Below are positions 1-6,213 of a stretch of DNA of 20,939 nt, in pieces (the stretch's first letter is position 1; every line of letters starts with the position of its first letter). The notes under the pieces were generated by a model, which made no database searches, was not told where the DNA came from, and saw only the letters and a list, made by a program, of their open reading frames with translations. This DNA comes from an uncultured Sutterella sp. (GTDB lineage Bacteria > Pseudomonadota > Gammaproteobacteria > Burkholderiales > Burkholderiaceae_F), in NCBI GenBank assembly GCA_900764215.1, contig CAAFNI010000258.1:1-20939 (forward strand). The letters run 5' to 3'. Both the position numbers and the translations under genes were made by a program.

Positions 1-9
1 AGAAGCAAG

Positions 10-41
10 CTACTTAATACCTATATTATAGTATTAAGTAG
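10..41. promoter_or_regulatory. AT-rich perfect palindrome, candidate operator
   Basis: Positions 10-20 (CTACTTAATAC) and 31-41 (GTATTAAGTAG) form an 11-bp perfect inverted repeat around a 10-nt AT-only-like centre (CTATATTATA). It lies about 56 bp ahead of the flavohaemoglobin-reductase-like gene in a strikingly AT-rich stretch of an otherwise GC-rich window. The centre contains TATA-type hexamers that could serve as a -10 element. Because an NsrR-like regulator is encoded just downstream, this could be its operator, but the sequence does not match the enterobacterial NsrR box as I remember it. The symmetry is directly seen; the role is inferred. Confidence 0.45.
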
Positions 42-60
42 AGCGAAAGTCAATGAAAAC

Positions 61-96
61 CCGTCATTTTTCTGAAAATTTGTTGAAAAATGACGG
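61..96. repeat. Perfect 11-bp inverted repeat abutting a start codon
   Basis: CCGTCATTTTT (61-71) and AAAAATGACGG (86-96) are perfect complements separated by 14 nt. The 3' arm ends one base before the GTG at 97, so in the transcript a hairpin would sit exactly where a ribosome binding site is expected, and no Shine-Dalgarno sequence is visible there. On the plus strand no T-run follows, so it is not a usual plus-strand terminator. On the minus strand only a short GTTTTC follows. It could instead be a protein-binding site. Confidence 0.6.
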
Positions 97-774
97 GTGG
101 TAAGCGTACGCCCTATCATCAGTCTTTACCTCGAACCCGCGGACGACGCGCCCGCACCAGCTTTTGCCGCCGGACAGTACGTCGAGCTTCGCGGCGCCGG
201 CATCGAGCCCCGCCCCTTCTTCCTTGTCGGACCGAGCGGCGACCGTCTCGTTCGCCTGACGATTGAAGTGGGCGACGAACCCTTCATCGGAGAGATCGGC
301 CGCATCGCCAAGCTGCGCATTGGCGACGCCGTCGAACTTTCATGCCCCAAGGGAGACCTTGCATTGGAGCCCGGCGAAACGCCCCTCGTCGTCATGACCG
401 AGAACATCGGCTGCGTTGTCGCGCATGCCTTCCTTGCAGAGCTCGCCGAAACATCGCCCGCGAGGCCCGTTCGCGTTCTGTGCCAGTTCCCCAACGGCAC
501 GCGCATGCTCATGCGTGAAGAGCTCAAGAAGCTCGTCGAGCTGATGCCCAACGCGGCACTCGCCGTCTTTCTCGCCGCGCCCTTCACCACCGACACCGCC
601 GGCAAGGACTACGAAGTGGCCGGGCCCGTCACCGTTGCAAACGCAAGGAGCGTGTGCGTCAATCCTGACGCAGACTTCTATCTCATCGGCAGCGAGCCCT
701 TTGTGCAGGCGCTTCGCACCGATCTGATCGGTCTCGGCATCATTCACTCGCGCATCCACGCACAGGTCATTTGA
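97..774 (+). CDS. Degenerate flavohaemoglobin-reductase-like (FNR-fold) protein
   Basis: The 225-residue product aligns along its whole length with the reductase half of flavohaemoglobin (Hmp), without the globin. Recognisable features are the opening strand ending SLYLEP (9-14), AGQYVEL (25-31), a PKGDL segment (84-88) and the C-terminal FYLIG...PF...IHAQ pattern. Diagnostic residues are changed. The FAD motif RxYS reads RPFF (39-42). The NAD(P)H loop, normally like GxGxTP, reads TENIGCVV (101-108). CGP near the end is IGS, and the last segment ends QVI rather than E-x-F. Loss or change of cofactor binding is therefore likely. The start is the only plausible one: GTG directly after a stop codon (91-93) and a hairpin, with no clear ribosome binding site. 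About five to eight residues seem missing compared with Hmp. The neighbouring NsrR-like regulator suggests a nitric-oxide-related context. Confidence 0.75.
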   Translation: MVSVRPIISLYLEPADDAPAPAFAAGQYVELRGAGIEPRPFFLVGPSGDRLVRLTIEVGDEPFIGEIGRIAKLRIGDAVELSCPKGDLALEPGETPLVVMTENIGCVVAHAFLAELAETSPARPVRVLCQFPNGTRMLMREELKKLVELMPNAALAVFLAAPFTTDTAGKDYEVAGPVTVANARSVCVNPDADFYLIGSEPFVQALRTDLIGLGIIHSRIHAQVI

Positions 775-782
775 AGCCGATC

Positions 783-824
783 TTGACGCTCCTCGGAGGC
801 ACAGACGGCCCCAAGGGGCGTCAA
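783..824. repeat. Imperfect inverted repeat after the reductase-like gene
   Basis: TTGACGCTCC (783-792) and GGGGCGTCAA (815-824) pair over ten positions with one G-U pair. The repeat starts nine bases after the stop of the preceding gene. No T-tract follows the right arm, so it is not a convincing intrinsic terminator; it may be a weak transcription end or a regulator site. Confidence 0.35.
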
Positions 825-870
825 CTGTAAAATTCCCTCCACCATCAAGTGAATTACCGCAAAAAAGGGC

Positions 871-876
871 TACAAT
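871..876 (+). promoter_or_regulatory. Possible -10 element for the Rrf2 regulator gene
   Basis: TACAAT lies 87 bp ahead of the ATG at 964 in a locally AT-rich segment. A second candidate, TATAAT, is at 893-898. Neither has a good -35 hexamer at 16-18 bp. The similar hexamer TAnAAT recurs ahead of several other genes in the window. Confidence 0.3.
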
Positions 877-910
877 TCACCCTGCAGGACAATATAATTC
901 CAATATCAAG

Positions 911-939
911 ACCCGGCGACGGTCAATTGCCGGCCGGGT
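911..939. repeat. Hairpin in the leader of the Rrf2 regulator gene
   Basis: ACCCGGC (911-917) and GCCGGGT (933-939) are perfect complements separated by 15 nt, ending 24 nt before the start codon at 964. No T-tract follows. It may shape the mRNA leader or be chance in GC-rich DNA. Confidence 0.3.
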
Positions 940-963
940 TGCCCCATTTGACAGGATCCATCG

Positions 964-1500
964 ATGCATATCACCCGCTTCACCGACTTGAGCATTCGTG
1001 TGCTGATGTACCTCACGAACACCAATCGAAAGAGCCTCGTTACCGTTACCGAACTTTCCGAACGCTTCCATTGGTCCCGCAACCATATGGTCAAGGTCGT
1101 TCATTTCATGAGCACCAAGGGCTGGGTTCAAACGCACCGTGGAAGACTCGGCGGCATGAGCCTCAAGCTTCACCCCTCCGAATACAAGATCGGAGACGTC
1201 GTGCAAATTCTTGAGGAGCAGCATGAACTCATCGACTGCTTTGAGCCTCATGAATGCTCGCTTGCAGGCTGCTGCAAGCTTCGCACCCTGCTTCACCAAG
1301 CCGCGCGCGACTTCTATGACCGTCTCAACACGGCAACGCTTGAGACCCTCACGAGCGACGACGACGTCATGTCCATCATCCTAAACAAGCATTCGGAGCC
1401 CGCCAAGGACAGCAATCCGTCCCCGGCCTGCAGCGAACTCATCCGTCAGATGGAGCAGCGCGTTCATCGCGAACGCATCAAGGCCTCTGAAAAGAAGTAA
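964..1500 (+). CDS. nsrR: NsrR-like Rrf2-family Fe-S transcriptional regulator
   Basis: This 178-residue cytoplasmic protein has the Rrf2 winged-helix layout: MHITRFTDLSIRVLMYL at the start, a recognition helix around WSRNHMVKVV (37-46), and a wing near RGRLGGM (59-65). Three cysteines at 92, 98 and 104 (C-x5-C-x5-C, with an extra C103), followed by KLRTLL, match the cluster-binding segment of NsrR, the nitric-oxide sensor whose Fe-S cluster reacts with NO to relieve repression. The C-terminal tail (about 130-178) is polar and longer than in many relatives. The ATG at 964 begins the conserved N-terminus; only a weak GGAT precedes it. The gene follows an Hmp-reductase-like gene in the same direction, which supports an NO-stress link. 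IscR or another Rrf2 member is the main alternative; IscR has closer-spaced cysteines. Confidence 0.8.
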   Translation: MHITRFTDLSIRVLMYLTNTNRKSLVTVTELSERFHWSRNHMVKVVHFMSTKGWVQTHRGRLGGMSLKLHPSEYKIGDVVQILEEQHELIDCFEPHECSLAGCCKLRTLLHQAARDFYDRLNTATLETLTSDDDVMSIILNKHSEPAKDSNPSPACSELIRQMEQRVHRERIKASEKK

Positions 1501-1516
1501 TTGCGACCTTGCGCCC

Positions 1517-1553
1517 AACCCCGCTCGTTCGCCAAGTCCGGGCGGGTTTGTTT
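1517..1553 (+). terminator. Intrinsic terminator after the Rrf2 gene
   Basis: AACCCCGCTCG (1517-1527) pairs with CGGGCGGGTT (1539-1548), with one bulged C and one G-U pair. It is followed by TTTGTTT overlapping the stem end. It lies 17 nt after the stop codon at 1500. Confidence 0.7.
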
Positions 1554-1583
1554 CGGCATTTTGTTCATTAACAGCGCCGACGC

Positions 1584-1934
1584 TCACACAAGGAAAAATC
1601 TGGCCGACACGCCGAAAACGCCGGCAAGCTTTGCTGCGAACTCCGGCGTAATGGGCCTGACGCCCTGCTCCATGTCCGAGACTCGGACCTGATTCGTGCC
1701 GAGTTGCTCGGCAAGCGCCTTCTGAGAAAGCCCGCGCTCCTTCCTCAGCTTCTTGAGCATGGGGCCGGGCGGCAGCTCCGGCGCCTCCTCCGGCACGCCG
1801 AACGTGACGACGCTTTCGCCGAGAAGCAGCATCATGCTTTCGAGATGCCTTCTAACGGCTTCCGCCTTGTCGGCGGGAACGCTCACTCTGAACACCGCAT
1901 CGGCGCCGACGCGTTCTTCGGTAATCGCCCTCAT
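1584..1934 (-). CDS. Small XRE/HigA-like helix-turn-helix protein
   Basis: The 116-residue product has an N-terminal alpha/beta part (about 1-48, MRAITEERVG...VPADKAEAVRRHL) and a C-terminal Cro/XRE-type HTH (about 59-113). In the HTH, GLSQKALAEQLG, NQVRVSDMEQG and ITPEFAAKLAGVFGV are the usual helices. The start chosen is ATG at 1934 because TGAGGAGG stands at the correct distance upstream; an in-frame TTG at 1964 has no such signal. The layout resembles antitoxin-type regulators, but no toxin-like gene is next to it: the downstream neighbour is the Rrf2 gene on the opposite strand, and the upstream neighbour is a divergent nitroreductase gene. A local autoregulator or orphan antitoxin are both possible. 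A tandem repeat immediately upstream is a candidate binding site. Confidence 0.8.
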   Translation of the reverse strand: MRAITEERVGADAVFRVSVPADKAEAVRRHLESMMLLLGESVVTFGVPEEAPELPPGPMLKKLRKERGLSQKALAEQLGTNQVRVSDMEQGVRPITPEFAAKLAGVFGVSARFFLV

Positions 1935-1951
1935 CGGCCAAGCCTCCTCAT

Positions 1952-1979
1952 ACGCCTCAAACAATACGCTTCAAACAAT
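1952..1979. repeat. Tandem 14-bp direct repeat in a divergent intergenic region
   Basis: ACGCCTCAAACAAT (1952-1965) is followed at once by ACGCTTCAAACAAT (1966-1979), 13 of 14 identical. The pair begins 17 bp upstream of the XRE gene start codon (1934) and lies about 80 bp ahead of the nitroreductase gene. A 14-bp period with two head-to-tail copies looks like a regulator binding array; the adjacent HTH protein is the obvious candidate. Function is inferred. Confidence 0.6.
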
Positions 1980-2056
1980 TGGCAACTTTCGAACCGCCCA
2001 AGACGAGCCGTCTTCGCGGTATTCTACAGGCTGCACATGCCGACAGGAACGCACAC

Positions 2057-2902
2057 ATGCCCAAGAAATCACTGCAAGACCTGCGCCGCGAAGTTTCCGA
2101 CCTCACCGACGAAATACGTCGGGAGTTCAAGGAGCACGTCTCTGAAATCCGCGAAAATCTCGACCGTCAGGTCACGCGCCTGCGCGCCGAAGTCGAGGAC
2201 GTCAAGGAAGAGCTCGAGCGGCGCTTCGGCACGGACGACTCCCATGTCGTCTTTCGCGCACTTCCGAAGCCCCGCCGTCTGGACATGCCTCTTACCGAAG
2301 TTTTTGAAAGAAGGCAAACCCGCCGCACCTTCAGCGACGAGCCGATCTCCGACCTTGACATGGCCACGATTCTCTGGGCGGCCGACGGCATCAACCGCCC
2401 CAACGGACGCCGCACCACGCCCACGGCGCTCGACTGGCGGGAAACAGACATTTATCTTCTCAAGAGCAACGGCATCTGGCGCTGGGTGCCCGAAAAAAAC
2501 GGCCTTCTCTTTTGCGATCTTGCAGACCTCAGGAGCGAAACCTTCTTCGCCGCCCCGCACCTCAAGGTTGCGCCCGTGCACATCGTCTACGTCTCCAACC
2601 GTCCCCGCACCGAAACGCTGATCTCGCGTCTGGGCGAAGGCGTCGTCGAAAAGCTCAAGCACTCCGCCTGGACGCCTGAAAAGCTCGAGGAAATGCGCAC
2701 GCGCAGCATGATCATCGACGTCGGCGCCAAGATCCAGGCGGTCTACATGGCCGCGGCCGCGATGGATCTCTCCTGCGTCGCACGCACGGGGTTCGATGCC
2801 CGTCACGTCGAACGCATCTTGCGTCTGCAGAAGGGCGAAGCCGTCGTCGCCATCCAGACGATCGGCTACCGTCCGAACTCGCTCTTTGACGCCATCAGGT
2901 AG
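2057..2902 (+). CDS. Nitroreductase-family protein with N-terminal coiled coil
   Basis: The 281-residue product begins with a highly charged helix (about 5-58) with hydrophobics at a/d-like positions (L6, L9, V13, L16, I20, then V28, I31, L35, L42, V46, V49, L53), a predicted coiled coil. The rest is a nitroreductase/SagB-type FMN fold. It has ERRQTRRTF (84-92) for FMN phosphate contacts, WAADGINRPNGRRTTPTA (107-124), APVHIVYVS (172-180), and the helix from IDVGAKIQAVYMAA (220-233). Such proteins use FMN to oxidise or reduce small molecules, but the substrate cannot be read from sequence. There is no signal peptide. ATG at 2057 has AGGAA upstream; an earlier TTG at 1979 lies in the repeat region. 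The stop is 4 bp from the end of the convergent LysR gene, with no terminator between. Confidence 0.85.
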   Translation: MPKKSLQDLRREVSDLTDEIRREFKEHVSEIRENLDRQVTRLRAEVEDVKEELERRFGTDDSHVVFRALPKPRRLDMPLTEVFERRQTRRTFSDEPISDLDMATILWAADGINRPNGRRTTPTALDWRETDIYLLKSNGIWRWVPEKNGLLFCDLADLRSETFFAAPHLKVAPVHIVYVSNRPRTETLISRLGEGVVEKLKHSAWTPEKLEEMRTRSMIIDVGAKIQAVYMAAAAMDLSCVARTGFDARHVERILRLQKGEAVVAIQTIGYRPNSLFDAIR

Positions 2903-2906
2903 CAGC

Positions 2907-3860
2907 TCAACCCTCCGACGGGTCAATCACGCCCAGAAGTCTCGCCTCGCTTCTCGCCGCATCCACCACGAGTCCCCGCACCCACTGCAGGAAGGGATCC
3001 GTGTGGGTGCAGTGATGCCAGACGAGTCTGGGCTCAAAGGGAGCGGACTCCTGCGGCATCGGAAGGATCCTGAAGTTGAACTGCGTGTCCTTCATGAAGC
3101 GGCGCAGCGTGATGAGGGGCCCCTCGAACGTAAAGTCGGTTCTCGACACCACATAGGGAACCGTTAGGAAATAGGGCACCGTCACGCCCACCCGGCGACC
3201 GGCCACGCCCGAACTTCCGCCGTCCCTCATGCCGACATTGACGCAGACGGCGGGCCATCGTCTGAGAAGCTCCTGCGTCATGACGCCCGTTTTCTCAAAA
3301 GCCTTGACGATGGGATGGTCGTCCCTGACGAGAATGCCCTTTTTCGAGCGATAGAGCCTGAGCGAATGAAAGTCGGGCGGAAGCTCCTCGGCGGGGTAGA
3401 ACGCCATGTCCGCCTCGGCGGCGCGCAGCCTTTCGAGCACCTTGACGTCAAGAGGCTCGATCACGAACCGGCTGTTGGGAACAGCGTCATAGAAGCGTTC
3501 GACCGCCGCGCTCAGAAGCGTTGCGATGCCGTTGTCGGCCGAAATCAAACGCACCGCTCGGCTCATGTCGTGGAGTTCGAGCGGATCGGGCTTGAGAAGG
3601 CGGCGGGTCTGCGCAACAAGCTCTGCAAGGCGGTCCTTGAGATCGCGCATGCGGCTCGTCGGCAGCATGGCCTGCCCCGAACGCACGAAAAGCTCGTCCC
3701 CGAAGACTTCCCTCACGTGCGCAAGACGGCGCGAAGCCGCCCCCATGCTCAGTCCCATGTCGGACGCCGTCTGCGTGAGGCTCTGAGTCTTGTAGAGTGC
3801 CAGCACAAACTGCATGTCCTCAAAAGAGAGGTCGATTCTGTCCTTTTCGCCCTTGATCAT
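2907..3860 (-). CDS. LysR-type transcriptional regulator
   Basis: This 317-residue protein shows the LysR layout. An N-terminal winged HTH (about 12-70) has LSFEDMQFVLALYKTQSLTQ, the recognition segment SMGAASRRLAHVREVFGDELFVR and the turn SGQAMLPT. The linker helix is about 71-92, and the C-terminal periplasmic-binding-like effector domain runs from about 100 to the end. The start chosen is ATG at 3860, which gives the usual family length; the frame stays open upstream to 3974, but that extension is Arg-rich and not family-like. It diverges from the amidohydrolase gene at 4099 across 238 bp, the classic arrangement of a LysR regulator and its target. The effector is unknown; an amide or cyclic-imide substrate of the hydrolase is a reasonable guess. 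Confidence 0.88.
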   Translation of the reverse strand: MIKGEKDRIDLSFEDMQFVLALYKTQSLTQTASDMGLSMGAASRRLAHVREVFGDELFVRSGQAMLPTSRMRDLKDRLAELVAQTRRLLKPDPLELHDMSRAVRLISADNGIATLLSAAVERFYDAVPNSRFVIEPLDVKVLERLRAAEADMAFYPAEELPPDFHSLRLYRSKKGILVRDDHPIVKAFEKTGVMTQELLRRWPAVCVNVGMRDGGSSGVAGRRVGVTVPYFLTVPYVVSRTDFTFEGPLITLRRFMKDTQFNFRILPMPQESAPFEPRLVWHHCTHTDPFLQWVRGLVVDAARSEARLLGVIDPSEG

Positions 3861-4002
3861 GTCCGCCCTAACCTTTCTGATTCCGTCCTCCGGCACAAGG
3901 GGCCGGCGCCGCCCGTTAGTATCGCATTTTCGCGCCTGCGGCCGGCGGATGCCTTCTCTGCGGCGAAAAACCATGCGAAAACCCTACGGCCCGACCGGAT
4001 CC

Positions 4003-4016
4003 TTCGGCTCTAGAAT
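4003..4016 (+). promoter_or_regulatory. Possible -10 and LysR-type half-site for the amidohydrolase gene
   Basis: TAGAAT (4011-4016) is a -10-like hexamer 83 bp before the ATG at 4099. It overlaps TTC-N7-GAA (4003-4015), which fits the loose T-N11-A rule for LysR sites. No good -35 hexamer is seen, as expected for an activator-dependent promoter. T-N11-A is a weak pattern that often occurs by chance. The rest of the 3861-4098 intergenic region holds GC-rich sequence with no other recognised element. Confidence 0.3.
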
Positions 4017-4098
4017 GAATGGAAGCGCCGCGCCCCGAGCCCGGCCTTCCCCCAACCGCGGCCCGAGCGCCGCACCGACCAGCAAGGAGAACAACATC

Positions 4099-5505
4099 AT
4101 GTGGGATCGTCTTCTCAGGAATGCCCGCGTCGTGGACCCGGTCAACGGCCGCGACGGCGTCATGGACGTGGCCGTCAAGGACGGCCGCATTGCGGCCGTG
4201 GGACCGGCGCTTCAGGGCGAAGCTTCCGAAGTCGAAAACCTCTCCGGGCTTGTGCTGATGCCCGGCCTCATCGACCCTCACCTGCATCTGGGCAGCATGT
4301 TCGGCTCTGCCTACGGCACGCGCATGGCCGCGGCCGCCGGCGTGACGACCTGCCTCGACATGGCGGGCCCCGTCGACGAGATTCTCGAAACCTCGAAGAC
4401 CTGCGGCGCCGGCATCAACGTCGCCATGCTCGAAGGGTTCTCTCCCATGAAGCACTGCGGCACGATGACGCCCACGCGAGGACAGCTCGAGGCATTCGTC
4501 CGCGAGAGCCTTGAAAAGGGCGCCGTCGGCGTCAAGATCATGGGCGGACACTGGCCTCTTCCGCTCGAGACGAGCCGAGAGCTCGTCAAGACCGCCAACG
4601 ACATGAACGCCTACGTCGCCTGGCACGCCGGCTCGCTCACGGCGGGCTCCAACATCCTCGGCATGCGCGAGGTCGTCGAAGCCGCCAAGGGGCAGCGCCT
4701 GCATCTTGCACACATCAACGCCTACTGCAGGGGCCGCGTCAACCCCGTCGACGAGGAGTCGAAGGAGGCCATCGAAATGCTTCGGGCCAACCCCAACCTC
4801 TGGTGCGAAGCCTACGTGAGTCCCAACAACGGCACCGTGCTCGACTGCGACGAAGAAGGCCGGATCATCGACCACGTCACACGCACCTGCCTTGAGACCT
4901 TCGGACTCACGCCCGATGCGGCCGGCATGCGCGAAGCCTTCCTCACGCACCGCTGCTTTGCCATCGCCGACACGGGATTCATGTCCGAACTCGTCGAAGG
5001 CGAGGCCGCGCTCGAGCTCTGGGAAAAGCAGGGCATGAAGGGTGCGGGCAGCTTCCCGGTCAATCCGGCCCTCTCCCGCTTCATGATCGCCTCCGCCAAG
5101 CGCGAGGACGGCAGCTTCGTCGTCGACGCGATCTCCACCGACGGCGGTTGCATCCCGCGCAACGTGGCCATCTCGGTCGGCCTCTCGCTCGTTAAGTTCG
5201 GCGCCATGACGCTTCCGGAATTCGTCGTCAAGACCTCCGTCAACCCTGCCCGCCACCTGCGCCTGCACGACCGCGGACACCTCAGCGAAGGCGCCGCCGC
5301 CGACATCACCGTCTTCGACTATGACCGCCAGCAGGCCGTCGAGACGATCGTGGCCGGCAAATCCGTCATGAAGAAGGGCGAGGTCACGGGCACCGGCATC
5401 ACGCTCGTCACCACAAGGGCCGGCATCCCCGCTGCCGAACGCAACGGCTTCAAGTGGATCGAAACCGAGTTCGAAAGCCCCGAACCCGAACGCTTCGTCC
5501 CCTAA
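4099..5505 (+). CDS. Metal-dependent amidohydrolase (dihydroorotase/D-aminoacylase-like)
   Basis: The 468-residue product has the composite beta-sandwich plus TIM-barrel layout of the amidohydrolase superfamily. VVDPVNG opens the sandwich, and LMPGLIDPHLHLG carries the HxH metal pair (H61, H63). GVKIMGGH holds a lysine (K146) placed like the carbamylated bridge. WHAGS (H176) and LAHINAYCRG (H205) give further metal histidines, and STDGG gives the catalytic aspartate (D348). VNPARHLRLHDRGHLSEGAAADITVFD (382-408 region) is the typical return to the sandwich. The metal site looks complete, so an active hydrolase is expected; it is probably cytoplasmic, as there is no signal peptide. The start is ATG at 4099, with AAGGAG 10 bp upstream. 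Substrate is unknown; the Cys-rich barrel and the extra tail (about 430-468) are not typical of dihydroorotase. It is likely controlled by the divergent LysR protein. Confidence 0.85.
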   Translation: MWDRLLRNARVVDPVNGRDGVMDVAVKDGRIAAVGPALQGEASEVENLSGLVLMPGLIDPHLHLGSMFGSAYGTRMAAAAGVTTCLDMAGPVDEILETSKTCGAGINVAMLEGFSPMKHCGTMTPTRGQLEAFVRESLEKGAVGVKIMGGHWPLPLETSRELVKTANDMNAYVAWHAGSLTAGSNILGMREVVEAAKGQRLHLAHINAYCRGRVNPVDEESKEAIEMLRANPNLWCEAYVSPNNGTVLDCDEEGRIIDHVTRTCLETFGLTPDAAGMREAFLTHRCFAIADTGFMSELVEGEAALELWEKQGMKGAGSFPVNPALSRFMIASAKREDGSFVVDAISTDGGCIPRNVAISVGLSLVKFGAMTLPEFVVKTSVNPARHLRLHDRGHLSEGAAADITVFDYDRQQAVETIVAGKSVMKKGEVTGTGITLVTTRAGIPAAERNGFKWIETEFESPEPERFVP

Positions 5506-5530
5506 GCACGCCCCTGAGGCCATGCGTTCC

Positions 5531-5570
5531 GGACCGCCGCAGGCTTTCGCCCCGGCGGTCCTTTCATTTC
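5531..5570 (+). terminator. Intrinsic terminator after the amidohydrolase gene
   Basis: GGACCGCCG (5531-5539) pairs perfectly with CGGCGGTCC (5553-5561), loop 13 nt, followed by TTTCATTTC. It lies 25 nt after the stop codon. Confidence 0.85.
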
Positions 5571-5623
5571 ATCCTTTACGATGCCTGTGATGTTTCGATA
5601 CATTCTTTCCATGACCGGAACGC

Positions 5624-5629
5624 TACAAT
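5624..5629 (+). promoter_or_regulatory. Possible -10 element for the PEGA-like lipoprotein gene
   Basis: TACAAT in the context GCTACAATGAG lies 33 bp ahead of the ATG at 5662, just after a strong terminator, so a new promoter is expected here. The -35 region is poor (CATTCT at 5601 with a 17-bp spacer). Confidence 0.4.
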
Positions 5630-5661
5630 GAGCCCGTCTCCCAACGTTTTCGGAGGACGTC

Positions 5662-6165
5662 ATGCGCACTTGCGCCTCATCCGCCTTTCTCGCCGTCGTC
5701 TTCACGGCCTTCCTCACGGGATGTTCGACCTACGTCACGGTCGTCTCGGATCCTGAGGGAGCCCTCATCACCGACGCCTCGGGGAGCATCGTCTACGGTC
5801 GCGCCCCTCTTGACGTCGAATACGACACCGGCGAACTCAAGCACCGCGCGCATCCGGGCCAATGTCCCCAAATTCCAGGGTTCGCCGCCCGATGGCCGAG
5901 CGGCGCGAGCGCCTCAAGCGCTTCGCCTCTTCCCGTCTGCGACCTTCGCCGGGGGATCACCGTCAAAATCACCCGGCCGCAAGCAGCGCCCGGCCTCGAA
6001 GAGGATCTCCGATGGGCCCTTGAACGCGCGCAGAAGCGCGCACGCGACGCCGAAATCGAGCGCGACCGCATGATGCTCTACATGGACCGCGACTGGTTCT
6101 GGGGTCCTGGATTGGGACCGTGGCCCCGCATGATGCCTCCTCCCGTTCCCATGCCCAGACCGTGA
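5662..6165 (+). CDS. Small PEGA-like lipoprotein
   Basis: This 167-residue protein starts with a lipoprotein signal peptide; the lipobox FLTGC puts the lipidated cysteine at position 21. A short PEGA-like beta segment follows (about 25-55: VTVVSDPEGALITDASG...YGRAPLDVEYD) and is picked up again at GITVKITR (about 99-106). The middle is irregular, with two cysteines (QCPQIPG and PVCDL). The C-terminus has a charged helix (about 113-143) and a Trp/Met/Pro-rich tail. GGAGG at 5652-5656 supports the ATG at 5662. It is expected to be anchored in the outer or inner membrane facing the periplasm. PEGA domains are seen in envelope proteins, but no specific role can be assigned. A HAD phosphatase gene follows after 48 bp. 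Confidence 0.8.
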   Translation: MRTCASSAFLAVVFTAFLTGCSTYVTVVSDPEGALITDASGSIVYGRAPLDVEYDTGELKHRAHPGQCPQIPGFAARWPSGASASSASPLPVCDLRRGITVKITRPQAAPGLEEDLRWALERAQKRARDAEIERDRMMLYMDRDWFWGPGLGPWPRMMPPPVPMPRP

Positions 6166-6213
6166 TTGGAGCGCGTGAGATAATTTCTCATTTGAACAAC
6201 AACGGTACACACC

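Noticed and set aside
783..824. TTGACGC...GCGTCAA as an HcpR or Fnr-type site
   Set aside because: Such sites have only a few bases between half-sites; here 22 bases separate the arms. It is kept only as an imperfect inverted repeat.
1584..1934. Toxin-antitoxin pair involving the HTH protein
   Set aside because: The HTH part looks antitoxin-like, but neither side shows a small toxin gene; the neighbours are an Rrf2 regulator and a nitroreductase.
3861..3974. N-terminal extension of the LysR protein
   Set aside because: The frame is open, but the added 38 residues are Arg-rich, unlike the family, and the start at 3860 gives a normal length.
3916..5523. Long open frame on the minus strand opposite the amidohydrolase gene
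   Set aside because: It is His/Asp/Gly/Val-rich with no recognisable domain and mirrors the GC codon bias of the real gene, which has full metal-site motifs and a ribosome binding site.
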